From Archangium violaceum Cb vi76 (GTDB lineage Bacteria > Myxococcota > Myxococcia > Myxococcales > Myxococcaceae), in NCBI RefSeq assembly GCF_000733295.1, contig NZ_JPMI01000302.1, forward strand, positions 1-64,000: a stretch of 64,000 nucleotides of DNA, in the 5' to 3' direction. The notes beneath the pieces are model-generated. The model searched no databases, was not told the origin of the DNA, and saw nothing but the letters and a program-made list of their open reading frames with translations. Below, piece by piece: positions 1 to 7,440 of this stretch (the first letter of the stretch is position 1; each line of letters starts with the position of its first letter). The position numbers and the translations under genes are program-made.

Positions 1-26
1 CTACTTCTCGGCTGCACCCCGTTCAA
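1..26 (-). promoter_or_regulatory. Possible sixth promoter, cut by window edge
   Basis: A minus-strand TTGAAC (21-26) is followed after 17 bases by TAG at 3-1, the first three bases of the TAGxxx -10 boxes seen in the other copies. The rest of the -10 box is outside the window. Confidence 0.3.
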
Positions 27-41
27 CCTCGGGGGCCGCAT

Positions 42-70
42 TCTTTATTTCGAAGCAGCTCTACTGTCAA
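42..70 (-). promoter_or_regulatory. Tandem promoter 5, sigma-70 type, reading leftward
   Basis: Minus-strand -35 TTGACA (65-70), 17-base spacer, -10 TAAAGA (42-47), followed by ATGCGGCCCCCG. Spacing and both boxes are close to consensus. It lies about 40 bases from the window edge. Confidence 0.65.
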
Positions 71-160
71 GCGACCGTTGCCGCTCCGTTTCGCTGCTTC
101 GCCTCGTCTGGATTCAACCCGGCGCCGTGGCGCCTCGCTGCCTCCTGCCGAGGGGCGCGG

Positions 161-190
161 AACCTACTTCGTTTCCGCGTCTCGTGTCAA
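161..190 (-). promoter_or_regulatory. Tandem promoter 4, sigma-70 type, reading leftward
   Basis: Minus-strand -35 TTGACA (185-190), 18-base spacer, -10 TAGGTT (161-166), followed by CCGCGCCCC. It is weaker in its -10 box than its neighbours but has the same GC-rich discriminator. Confidence 0.5.
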
Positions 191-250
191 CTCGCTTCGT
201 CGACTCTTTTCTTCCCTCGCTTCAGCTTTCGCCGTTTCGAGGAGAGGCGG

Positions 251-278
251 CTTCTACCACCACCGCGTTGGGAGTCAA
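251..278 (-). promoter_or_regulatory. Tandem promoter 3, sigma-70 type, reading leftward
   Basis: Minus-strand -35 TTGACT (273-278), 16-base spacer, -10 TAGAAG (251-256), followed by CCGCCTCTCC. The -35, -10 and discriminator match promoter 2, although the spacer sequences differ, so the boxes rather than the whole block are conserved. Confidence 0.6.
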
Positions 279-371
279 CTTCGCTCGCCGACTTCGTATT
301 TCGTCTTTCACTGCTTCGGCCGGAGCCTCCATCGCCAGTGCGACGTCGCCTTTCCGTCCGAGGGGGCGCGG

Positions 372-401
372 CTTCTATCGCCTCGCCTTGGGTGGAGTCA
401 A
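372..401 (-). promoter_or_regulatory. Tandem promoter 2, sigma-70 type, reading leftward
   Basis: Minus-strand -35 TTGACT (396-401) and -10 TAGAAG (372-377), spacer 18 (or ATAGAA with spacer 17). The bases after the -10 read GCCGCGCCCC-like, a GC-rich discriminator nearly identical to those of promoters 3 and 4. Such discriminators are typical of growth-rate and ppGpp-controlled stable-RNA promoters. Confidence 0.6.
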
Positions 402-468
402 CCGCTCACTTCAATCAGTCGATTCCGCTCGCCCTCCGCTTTTTCAGCGGCACTGGCCGAGTTCCCCG

Positions 469-497
469 TATCTATGACCGCCTTCAGGACCTGTCAA
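469..497 (-). promoter_or_regulatory. Tandem promoter 1, sigma-70 type, reading leftward
   Basis: On the minus strand the -35 box TTGACA (492-497) is followed after 17 bases by the -10 box TAGATA (469-474), then a GC-rich stretch. It is the first and best-matching member of a five- to six-copy array whose other members lie at 372-401, 251-278, 161-190, 42-70 and the left edge. All face out of the window, so the transcript they serve is not visible. Confidence 0.7.
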
Positions 498-805
498 CTT
501 CATCGACCTGTCCCGTCTGGCCAGTCGCTGCAACCATCATCTGGTGCGGCGATGCCGACCTACGGTCTTATTTGGTGATCAAAAGAGCAGCCCCGCTTCG
601 CTGTAGTGTCACCTGGGTGACACCGCGCCGTGAGGTGAAGCGGCTTATCCACCAACCGATCAGGCGGCGCAAGTTCTTTCGCCTGCGCCCATCCGTGTGC
701 CCAACTCGGACTCCCGGTCCCGGAGACGTGGCGCCTTCCAGCCCGGCCGCTCCGAAGCATGGGGGCGTAGGGAGCGCAACCCGCCTTCGAGCTGGCGTCA
801 TTCCC
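498..805. other. Non-coding spacer between gmk and the promoter array
   Basis: I see no credible gene here. It holds a perfect 8-base inverted repeat with a 2-base centre at 606-623 (GTGTCACC TG GGTGACAC), which looks like an operator for a dimeric regulator. At 661-689 there are two overlapping, mutually exclusive hairpin options: CAGGCG (661-666) with CGCCTG (680-685), and GGCGCA (666-671) with TGCGCC (684-689). These could end the gmk transcript, but neither is followed by a T-run on the minus strand. Short open frames on both strands lack family resemblance and normal codon use. Confidence 0.5.
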
Positions 806-1438
806 TCAGGGCGTGGGTTTCTCCAACTTCAGTTTCGAGAGATCCACCCGCCCCCGCCGGCTGCGCTCGGCGATGACCACCGCGTGCAGGTCCCTATAGG
901 CCCGCTCGAAGTCGTCATTCACGATGATGTAGTCGTATGCGGCGACTCCCCGCTCGATCTCCGAGCGAGCAGCCAGCATCCGGCGACGGATGGTTTCCTC
1001 CGCATCCGTCCCACGATCGCGCAGCCGCCGCTCGAGCTCATCCATCGCGGGAGGAACCACGAAGACGAGCACCGTGTCGGGATGCTTGCGCTTGATCGCC
1101 AGCCCGCCCTGAACGTCGATATCGAAGATGGCCACACCCTTCCGGGCCCGCGCCTCGTCCACCACCGCCTGGGAGCTGCCGTAGAAGTGCCCGTAGACCT
1201 CGGCCCACTCGACGAACTCGCCCCGCTCGATCCGCTCCTGGAAGGCAGCGACATCCACGAAGTGGTAGTCCACTCCGTCCTGCTCCCGTCCTCGAGGCTT
1301 CCGGGTGGTCACGCTGACCGAGAAGATGGCGTCCGGCAACTCGGCGAGCAGGCGGCGCGCCAGAGTGGTCTTCCCCGTTCCCGAGGGCGCGGAGAGGACG
1401 AGCAGGAGACCGGGCTGGAGTGGAATGGACTCGTTCAT
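806..1438 (-). CDS. gmk: Guanylate kinase
   Basis: Guanylate kinase (210 aa) phosphorylates GMP to GDP with ATP in the cytoplasm. The P-loop SAPSGTGKTT lies near residues 15-24, the GMP-binding core contains SVTTRKPRGREQDGVDYHFV (about 41-60), and FVEWAEVYGHFYG and IDVQGG follow as in the family. Length is normal. The ATG at 1438-1436 overlaps the TGA of the upstream yicC in an ATGA arrangement, so the two are translationally coupled. The gmk-yicC pairing is common in bacteria, often followed by rpoZ; here no rpoZ follows in the window and the next minus-strand signals are the promoter array. Confidence 0.96.
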   Translation of the reverse strand: MNESIPLQPGLLLVLSAPSGTGKTTLARRLLAELPDAIFSVSVTTRKPRGREQDGVDYHFVDVAAFQERIERGEFVEWAEVYGHFYGSSQAVVDEARARKGVAIFDIDVQGGLAIKRKHPDTVLVFVVPPAMDELERRLRDRGTDAEETIRRRMLAARSEIERGVAAYDYIIVNDDFERAYRDLHAVVIAERSRRGRVDLSKLKLEKPTP

Positions 1439-2313
1439 TCGACGTTCTGAACCTGTTCGCGGATTCGCTCGACTTCTGCCTTCATCGACACCACGCGCGA
1501 GGAGATCTCCGCGTGCTGGCTCTTCGAGCCCGTGGTGTTCACCTCGCGGTGCATCTCCTGCACGAGGAAGTCCATGCGGCGGCCCGACGGCTCGCTTCCC
1601 GCCATGAGATGACGGAACTGCTCGAGGTGGCTCGCCAGCCGCGTCATCTCCTCGGCGATGTCCGTCCGCTCGGCGAAAATGGCCACCTCCTGGGCGAGCC
1701 GCTGCTCGTCCACGGAGATGCCTCGCGCCAGCTCGGCCACGCGCTCGGCCAGCCGCTGCCGGTACTCCTCCACCGACCTGGGCGCCATCTGGGCCACTTC
1801 CTGGCTCCACCGCTCGATGAGCCCGAGCCGGGCATCCAGATCCGCACGGATGGCCTCGCCCTCCACCTGGCGCATCTGCTCCAGCGCGCCCAAGGCCTGG
1901 GCCAGCGCCTCCTGCACCGCCTGCGTGGCCGCCTCCACGTCCATCCCCCGCTCCTCCAGCTTCATCACCCCCGGCTGGTTGGCCACATGCGTCCAGGACA
2001 CCTCGGCCATCATCCCGAGCGCCTCGGCCACCTGGCGGTAGGCCCGCGAGTACTCCCGCACCAGCCCCACGTCCACCACCGGCACCGTCCCGGCCGCCGT
2101 CACCGTCTGCCTCTTGATGAAGACCTCCACCGAGCCGCGCGCGAGCCGGTCCTTCACCTGCTTCACCAGCGCCGCCTCCAGCGCCGCCAACTCCCGCGGC
2201 ACCCGCGCCTTCACCTCGCAGAACTTGTGGTTGAGCGAGCGCAGCTCGACGGAAAACTCCTCGTCGCGCACCCGCGCGCGCCCCGCTCCGAATCCAGTCA
2301 TGCTCTTCAGCAT
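1435..2313 (-). CDS. yicC: YicC/YloC family endoribonuclease
   Basis: A 292-aa YicC family protein. The N-terminus MLKSMTGFGAGRA is the family signature, and the C-terminus keeps FLVQEMHREVNTTGSKSQ and the final helix RVVSMKAEVERIREQVQNVE. Members are metal-dependent endoribonucleases linked to RNA turnover and stationary-phase fitness. The ATG at 2313-2311 directly precedes the signature. Its stop overlaps the gmk start, and it stands divergent to the GT9 gene with about 60 bases between them, so that gap probably carries promoters for both. Confidence 0.93.
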   Translation of the reverse strand: MLKSMTGFGAGRARVRDEEFSVELRSLNHKFCEVKARVPRELAALEAALVKQVKDRLARGSVEVFIKRQTVTAAGTVPVVDVGLVREYSRAYRQVAEALGMMAEVSWTHVANQPGVMKLEERGMDVEAATQAVQEALAQALGALEQMRQVEGEAIRADLDARLGLIERWSQEVAQMAPRSVEEYRQRLAERVAELARGISVDEQRLAQEVAIFAERTDIAEEMTRLASHLEQFRHLMAGSEPSGRRMDFLVQEMHREVNTTGSKSQHAEISSRVVSMKAEVERIREQVQNVE

Positions 2314-2374
2314 TCGCGGCTTGCTAGGCGCTTCCGGCCAACAGGTCAAGCCACCTGCGCGAATCCTCTCTGCT

Positions 2375-3490
2375 ATGGTCCGCCCCCCGATGGTCTGGCA
2401 CAAGCGGCTCGAGTTGTGGGCGAAGCTGGCACTCGCTCTGGTGGCTTCCGCCCTCCTCTGGCGTCCCGGCCGGCGGCGGAAGCCCGGAACCCCCCTCCCC
2501 TCCCCCCGGCGCGTCCTCCTCGTCCGGCTCGACAACCGGGTGGGGGAGGCCCTCCTCACCACCCCCCTCCTCTCCACCCTCAAGGCGGCCCCCCAGCCCC
2601 CGGAGGTCCATGTCCTCGTCCACTCGAAGGTCGCCCGCGTCCTCGCCGGCCACCCCGAGGCGGACCGCATCATCCCCTTCGACCGGCGTCTCCTCTGGCT
2701 CGGCGCCCTCGCCCCCGGCATCCGCGCCCTCCGGCACGAGCACTATGACGTCGTCGTCGACTGCTCCAACTGGTCCACCCCCTCCGTTACCTCCGCCCTC
2801 ATCTCCCGGCTCGTGGGGCCTCGCGCCATCGTCATCGGCCCCCATCAGTGGCCCGTCCGGTATCTCCACTCGCTCTCCGTCCCCGCTCGGGAAGATACGT
2901 CCCGCGAGGTGCTCCAACGCGTGCACCTGCTCTCCCCCCTCATGCCCGGCGTTCCCCATCAGGGGATGTCCTTCCGGCCGCCCCAGGTCAGTGACTCGTT
3001 CCGCTCATGGCTCGACGCTGGCTCCAGTTCGCCCCGCGCCGTGGTCAACCCCGGGGGGAGGCTCGGCTGGAGACGCATTCCTCCCGAGGCCTTCGCAGCC
3101 GCGGCCCGGGCCTTGATCGCCTCCGGGCGCACTCCCATCGTCACCTGGGGCCCCGGTGAGGAGGAGCTCGCCCGCTCCGTCGTCGCCTCCGCCCCAGGCT
3201 CACAGCTCGCCCCTCCTACCAACATCGACGAGCTCGCGGCCCTCATGCGCTCCGCTGGACTCACGGTCTGCAACAACACCGGCCCCATGCACCTGTCCGT
3301 CGCCGTCGGATCCCCTACTCTCGGGCTCTTCTTCCGCATGGACATGGCCCGCTGGGGCCATCCTCTCCCTCCGCATCGCATGGTCGACCTCACCCCCGTC
3401 GTCGACTCCGGGGGAGATCTGCCCGCTCGTGTCTTCGAAGAGGTGAGCGCCTTCGCCTCAGGGGTCCCGGTACGGACCTCAGCTTCCTGA
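2375..3490 (+). CDS. Glycosyltransferase family 9 (heptosyltransferase-like)
   Basis: A 371-aa GT9 protein of the ADP-heptose:LPS heptosyltransferase superfamily. After an N-terminal hydrophobic stretch (residues about 13-27) comes RVLLVRLDNRVGEALLTTPL, the typical first strand and loop. VVNPGGRLGWRRIPPE and the DELAALMRSAGLTVCNNTGPMHL region match the nucleotide-sugar binding C-domain. Heptosyltransferases add heptose to the LPS inner core at the inner membrane. It converges on the waaA-lpxK-rfaE operon, which makes Kdo transfer and ADP-heptose precursor, so an LPS-core role fits. The acceptor cannot be read from sequence. A second in-frame ATG at 2390 is an alternative start. The 3' end overlaps the Trm112-like gene by 12 bases. 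Confidence 0.82.
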   Translation: MVRPPMVWHKRLELWAKLALALVASALLWRPGRRRKPGTPLPSPRRVLLVRLDNRVGEALLTTPLLSTLKAAPQPPEVHVLVHSKVARVLAGHPEADRIIPFDRRLLWLGALAPGIRALRHEHYDVVVDCSNWSTPSVTSALISRLVGPRAIVIGPHQWPVRYLHSLSVPAREDTSREVLQRVHLLSPLMPGVPHQGMSFRPPQVSDSFRSWLDAGSSSPRAVVNPGGRLGWRRIPPEAFAAAARALIASGRTPIVTWGPGEEELARSVVASAPGSQLAPPTNIDELAALMRSAGLTVCNNTGPMHLSVAVGSPTLGLFFRMDMARWGHPLPPHRMVDLTPVVDSGGDLPARVFEEVSAFASGVPVRTSAS

Positions 3491-3715
3491 GCTCAGTGGG
3501 CGAGATTCCTCGGGGAGTAACACCGGAACTCCGTCACGGATGGGGTACGCGCGGGCACAGGTGGCGCAGCACAGCTCGGCCGGAGTGGTGCTCCCGGGAG
3601 GGGAACCCGGGGGACGGATACCCTCACCCCGTCCCTCTCCCGGGGGGAGAGGGGAAAGGGGGCCCTTGCAGCGCGGGCACGCCAGTGTCGCGAGCAGCCA
3701 GTCCGGGAGATTCAT
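3479..3715 (-). CDS. Trm112/YcaR-like zinc protein with an in-frame repeat insertion
   Basis: A 78-aa Trm112-like (UPF0434, YcaR) protein. MNLPDWLLATLACPRCKGPL and the C-terminal LCCATCARAYPIRDGVPVLL match the family, giving two Cys pairs for zinc. In E. coli YcaR (about 60 aa) only about eight residues separate these blocks; here about 27 do, beginning SPLPPGEGRGEGIRP. Those codons are a copy of the REP-like repeat found elsewhere in this window (3619-3655). YcaR sits next to lpxK in E. coli, so its place at the end of this LPS operon is conserved. Whether the insert is tolerated as a loop or marks decay is unknown, but the frame is open and both zinc motifs remain. Confidence 0.75.
   Translation of the reverse strand: MNLPDWLLATLACPRCKGPLSPLPPGEGRGEGIRPPGSPPGSTTPAELCCATCARAYPIRDGVPVLLPEESRPLSSGS
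3619..3655. repeat. REP-like palindromic repeat, copy A (inside a gene)
   Basis: ACCCTCACCCCGTCCCTCTC opens the copy and CCC with GGGGGGAGAGGGG follows, making a CCTCTCCC / GGGAGAGG hairpin. Copies B (7441-7475), C (11277-11313) and D (24855-24889) share the core. This one lies wholly inside the Trm112-like coding frame. Confidence 0.85.
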
Positions 3716-3727
3716 TCCTCCCCTCCC

Positions 3728-4219
3728 CTACTTCGTCCCTCGCTCCGCCTGCAGCCGCTGCGCGAGCTCCGTCGTGCTGTGATTCTTTGGATCCCCCGCC
3801 ACCGCCACCCGTCCTCCGTAGGCCCTCACCTCGTCACCCTCGGGAATCGTGTCCGGCGTGTAGTCCGTCCCCTTCACGTGCACGTCCGGCTTCAACGCCC
3901 GGATGATGTTCCTCACGTTCGGCTCGTCGAACACCATCACCCGATCCGTACACGCCAGCGCCGCCACCAGCTCCGCCCTCTCCCCCTCGGGAATGTGCGG
4001 CCGGCCCGGCCCCTTGTACGCCCTCGTCGAGGCGTCCGAATTCACCGCCACCACCAGGCAGTCCGCCAACTCCTTCGCCCCCTCCAGATAGCGCACGTGC
4101 CCAACGTGGATCAGATCGAACACCCCGTTGGCCAACGCCACCGTCTTCCCCTCCGCCCTCCAGCGCTCACGCTGCTCCACCACCTCCGCCAACCGCTGCA
4201 CCTTGTCCAACGTCCTCAC
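3728..4219 (-). CDS. rfaE2: D-glycero-beta-D-manno-heptose 1-phosphate adenylyltransferase
   Basis: A 163-aa nucleotidyltransferase equal to the C-terminal half of E. coli HldE (RfaE domain II). It adds AMP to heptose 1-phosphate to make the ADP-heptose used for LPS core. The signature NGVFDLIHVGHVRYLEGAK is at about residues 28-46 and VNSDAS and VKGTDY follow. The start is GTG 4219-4217, whose TGA overlap (GTGA) with rfaE1 indicates coupled translation. Kinase and adenylyltransferase are separate genes here rather than one fused hldE. Confidence 0.93.
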   Translation of the reverse strand: MRTLDKVQRLAEVVEQRERWRAEGKTVALANGVFDLIHVGHVRYLEGAKELADCLVVAVNSDASTRAYKGPGRPHIPEGERAELVAALACTDRVMVFDEPNVRNIIRALKPDVHVKGTDYTPDTIPEGDEVRAYGGRVAVAGDPKNHSTTELAQRLQAERGTK

Positions 4220-5250
4220 CGCGCACTCCTCAGCTCGCCCAACAGCTCGTCCCGCGCCACCGTCGCCGTCCCCGGCTTCTGCACCGCCAACGCTCCCGCC
4301 ACGTTCGCCAGTCTCGCCGCGTCCCCAAAGCTCCCTCCCGCCGCCAGCCCGAGCGAAAAGGCCGCGATCACCGTGTCCCCCGCTCCCGTCACGTCCACCG
4401 CCTCCTTCGCCCCATGCACCGGAATCACGTCCAGCCCGCCCTTCGCATCGAAGAGCGCCATCCCGTGCCGGCCCCTCGTCACCAATAGCGCCTGGCACTT
4501 CAGCCGCTTCACCACCTCGTGCCCCGCCTCCAGCAGCTCCGCCTCCGTCCTCAACGGCCGCCCCACCAGCGAGTGCAGCTCCGGCTCGTTGGGCTTGCAC
4601 ACCGTCACCCCCGTGAACGCCGACAGGCTGTAGCGGCTGTCCACGCACACCGGCAGCCCTTCCGCCGCCAGCCTGCGCAACGCCTCCCTCATCTCCTCCC
4701 CCACCACCCCCGCTCCATAGTCCGACACCACCACCGCGTCCGCGTCCTTCGCCGCCTCCTCCACCCTCTTCACCAACGCGCGTCTCAGCTTCGGCGGCAA
4801 CGCTCCCCGCTGCCCTCGATCCAGCCTCAACATCTGCTGCCGCGTCGTGTTCACCCCTCCCGCCAGGATGCGCGTCTTCGTCTCCGTCTCCACGCCCTTC
4901 GCACTCACCGCGCTCAGCTCGATCCCCGCTTCGGCGAACAGCTTCCGCAGTGCCTTTCCCATCTCGTCCGCGCCCAGCAACCCCACCGCCGTCACCCGGC
5001 CCGACAGCGAACGCACGTTCGCCGCCACGTTCGCCCCGCCTCCCAGCTTCACCTCCGAGGATTCGTGGCGCACGATCAGCACCGGCGCCTCCCGGCTCAC
5101 CCGGTCCGTCTGGCCGTAGATGTAGTGGTCCGCGACCAGGTCCCCCACCAACACCACCCTCCGGCGCGCGAAGGCCAACGCATACTGGGCCAGGGGGGAA
5201 GCAGTCACTCGGGCGGGCAACACGGCAGCCATGGCGGCGCGTTGTCCCAC
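4216..5250 (-). CDS. rfaE1: D-glycero-beta-D-manno-heptose-7-phosphate kinase
   Basis: A PfkB/ribokinase-type kinase, equal to the N-terminal half of HldE, that phosphorylates heptose 7-phosphate at C1. GGGANVAANVRSLSG (about residues 75-90) is the first PfkB motif, and DVTGAGDTVIAAFSLGLA is the second, with the catalytic Asp in GAGD. I chose GTG 5250-5248 because GGAAGGGAAG stands five bases upstream; ATG 5232 (338 aa) is the alternative. Upstream lpxK ends 31 bases away and downstream rfaE2 overlaps by four bases, so it is part of the LPS operon. Confidence 0.92.
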   Translation of the reverse strand: MGQRAAMAAVLPARVTASPLAQYALAFARRRVVLVGDLVADHYIYGQTDRVSREAPVLIVRHESSEVKLGGGANVAANVRSLSGRVTAVGLLGADEMGKALRKLFAEAGIELSAVSAKGVETETKTRILAGGVNTTRQQMLRLDRGQRGALPPKLRRALVKRVEEAAKDADAVVVSDYGAGVVGEEMREALRRLAAEGLPVCVDSRYSLSAFTGVTVCKPNEPELHSLVGRPLRTEAELLEAGHEVVKRLKCQALLVTRGRHGMALFDAKGGLDVIPVHGAKEAVDVTGAGDTVIAAFSLGLAAGGSFGDAARLANVAGALAVQKPGTATVARDELLGELRSAR

Positions 5251-5281
5251 AGCAACTTCCCTTCCACAAGCCGACCTTTTC

Positions 5282-6352
5282 CTACCCGAGCCCGAGCGCC
5301 CGCCGGAGGTGCGACTCGCCCTCGAGCACCTCCACCCCAAGCCTCACCGTCCACGTCTCGAAGCCTCCAGGCAGCCGCACCCGATCCTTCTCCGTCGTCA
5401 CCACCCGCGCGCCCAGGCCCGCCGCCCGGCTGCTCACCTCGTCGAGCTCCCGCTCGCTGAAGCGATGGTGGTCCGGAAAGAAGGCCGTGCCCCGAACGTC
5501 CGCCCCCAACTCCCCCAGCGTCCTCAGGAACCCCCCCGGCCGGGCAAGTCCCGCCAGTGCCAACACCGGCTGTCCCGACAGCGCCTCCACCGGGTGCAGC
5601 CCTCCCGCCGGATCCACCCACGCCGTGGGCCGGTAACGCGTCCTCACGCATGGCGCCAAGAGAGGGGGTAGCTCCGGCCCGGGCACCGCCGCGGCTCGCA
5701 CCCAGAAGAGCGTCGCCCGACGCAGTCCCGTGAGCGGCTCGCGCAGTGGGCCTCGCGGCAACATCCGGCCATTGCCGAAACCCACCGCTTCGTCCACCAC
5801 CACCACGTCCTCGTCCCTCGCCAGCTTCCGGTGTTGGAAGCCGTCGTCGAGCAGCACCACCTCCAGCCCGAACTCGTCCCTCGCCCGACGCGCCAGCGTC
5901 CGCCGATCCGCCCCCACCAGCACCCTCGCCTCCGGACACCGGCGCGCCAGCAACAACGGCTCGTCCCCGGCCTCCTCCACCGAGGGCAACGGCCCCGCTC
6001 CCGTGAAGCTCAACGGCTCCTTCGAGCTCCTCCCATACCCTCGCGTCAGGATGCCCACCTTCCTCCCCTCCCGCACCAGCAACTCCGCCAGGTACAGCAC
6101 CGCCGGCGTCTTCCCCGTCCCTCCCACGTTCAGGTTGCCCACCGAGACCACCCGCAGCCCCTCCACCCGCTCGCCTCGCAGCACCCCCGCGTCATAGAGC
6201 GCTCCCCTCAGCCTCACCCCCGCGCCGTAGCCCCACGCCAGTACCTCCAGCGGTGCCAACGCCGCCCTCCGGCTCCACGGCTCCGGCTTCTCCGGGTAGA
6301 AGACCCGCTCGATGGCCGTCGGCGCTTGTGATTTTGGGGCGCCCGCGCTCAC
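5282..6352 (-). CDS. lpxK: Tetraacyldisaccharide 4'-kinase
   Basis: A 356-aa LpxK, the inner-membrane kinase that phosphorylates the 4' position of the lipid A disaccharide. The diagnostic P-loop VGNLNVGGTGKTP is near residues 65-77, followed by ILTRGYGR, DEPLLLA and LLDDGFQHRKLARDEDVVVVD. FFPDHHRFSERELDE and VTTEKDRVRLP also match the family. The GTG start at 6352-6350 overlaps the TGA of the upstream glycosyltransferase gene as GTGA. It works after LpxB, encoded at 20649 in this window. Confidence 0.95.
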   Translation of the reverse strand: MSAGAPKSQAPTAIERVFYPEKPEPWSRRAALAPLEVLAWGYGAGVRLRGALYDAGVLRGERVEGLRVVSVGNLNVGGTGKTPAVLYLAELLVREGRKVGILTRGYGRSSKEPLSFTGAGPLPSVEEAGDEPLLLARRCPEARVLVGADRRTLARRARDEFGLEVVLLDDGFQHRKLARDEDVVVVDEAVGFGNGRMLPRGPLREPLTGLRRATLFWVRAAAVPGPELPPLLAPCVRTRYRPTAWVDPAGGLHPVEALSGQPVLALAGLARPGGFLRTLGELGADVRGTAFFPDHHRFSERELDEVSSRAAGLGARVVTTEKDRVRLPGGFETWTVRLGVEVLEGESHLRRALGLG

Positions 6353-7371
6353 CGCTTCGCCCTCGCCTGCTCGTAGAGCGCCAGCACGTCCGCGGCGATG
6401 CTCGCGTTGCTCGGATGCTCCACCAACGCCCTCGCACCCGACTCCGACGCCGCCACCACCGCTTCCGGCGTCAACTCCTCCACCAGCACGTCCGCCAGCG
6501 ACGGCAGGTTCCCCTCGTCCACCGCCACCACCCGGACTCCACACGCCCTCGCCTGCGCTGCCGCCCTCGCGCTCCAGTCGTTCCCCAATCCCAACACCCA
6601 GACCTCGTCCAGCGCCCTCAGCCAGCGCACGAACGCCTCGCCCTTCTGGTACCCCGCGAACGTCACCCCCTCCTCCAACCCCAGCCTCCGCACCTGCTCG
6701 CGCACCGGCTCCACCAACCCTCCATCCCCCACCAACACCAGCCGCGCTCCCGCCTTCTTCTGGCGCAACCTCGCGAAGGCCTCCACCGCCAGCTCATGTC
6801 TCCTCGAGGCCTGGAACGTCGACACCATTCCCACCAACGGCTCCCCCTTCAGTCCCAGCTCCCTCCGGAGCTCCTCCCGGTCCTCCGCCGGACGGAACAG
6901 TGGATCCACCAGCGGCGGCAGCACCCTCACACTCCTCCCCACCAGCTTCGTGATGAGCGATGACGAGGGCACCGTGTACGCGTCCGCCGCCGGCAGCGAG
7001 GCCCGCAGCGACCTCGGCGCATGCACCGAGCGGATCAACACCGCGCCCCCCGGCCTTCCCCAACGCGCCACCAGGTGATCGTGCGTGAAGTGCGCGTGCA
7101 CCACGTCCACTCGCATCCGCCTCAGCCGCCTCGTGTCTCCCCATACATTCCACGGCGGCGACTTCACCGAGAGCTCCAGCCCTCCCTCGTCCAACAGACC
7201 CAAGGCCTCGAACCTCGGCGCTCCCGGCTCCTCCGAGGTCACCTCCGTCCGCCGGCGATCCACCGCCACCGTGACCTCGTGCCCCGCTTCGCGCTGCGAC
7301 AATGCCAGCAACGCCACGTTCTCCGCCGGGCCACTCCAGAAGGGACTCGCGAGCAGGTGCAGGATTCTCAT
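6349..7371 (-). CDS. Glycosyltransferase family 4
   Basis: A 340-aa GT4 glycosyltransferase. MRILHLLASPFWSGPAENVA is the typical N-terminal Rossmann strand and acceptor loop, VDVVHAHFTHDHLVARW is the second structural motif, and LVGMVSTFQASRRHELAVEA with LVLVGDGGLVEPVREQV opens the donor-binding domain. The usual E-x7-E motif is weak (ARAAAQARACGVRVVAVDEG). It lies between waaA and lpxK, overlapping lpxK by four bases, so a sugar addition to LPS core is likely; donor and acceptor are not predictable. Start is ATG 7371-7369. Confidence 0.85.
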   Translation of the reverse strand: MRILHLLASPFWSGPAENVALLALSQREAGHEVTVAVDRRRTEVTSEEPGAPRFEALGLLDEGGLELSVKSPPWNVWGDTRRLRRMRVDVVHAHFTHDHLVARWGRPGGAVLIRSVHAPRSLRASLPAADAYTVPSSSLITKLVGRSVRVLPPLVDPLFRPAEDREELRRELGLKGEPLVGMVSTFQASRRHELAVEAFARLRQKKAGARLVLVGDGGLVEPVREQVRRLGLEEGVTFAGYQKGEAFVRWLRALDEVWVLGLGNDWSARAAAQARACGVRVVAVDEGNLPSLADVLVEELTPEAVVAASESGARALVEHPSNASIAADVLALYEQARAKR

Positions 7372-7440
7372 CGCTGATCTCGCTCTTCGCTCGAGTGGGG
7401 GGACAGGGACGCTGCTCCGGGGGCCAACACGGTGACGGGC

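Noticed and set aside
78-578. Arg/Ser/Phe-rich small protein in the left edge
   Set aside because: Codon use and composition do not fit a gene, and the region is explained by the tandem promoters.
338-1450. Plus-strand open frame across the promoter array and gmk
   Set aside because: The first part is the non-coding promoter array and the second is antisense to gmk.
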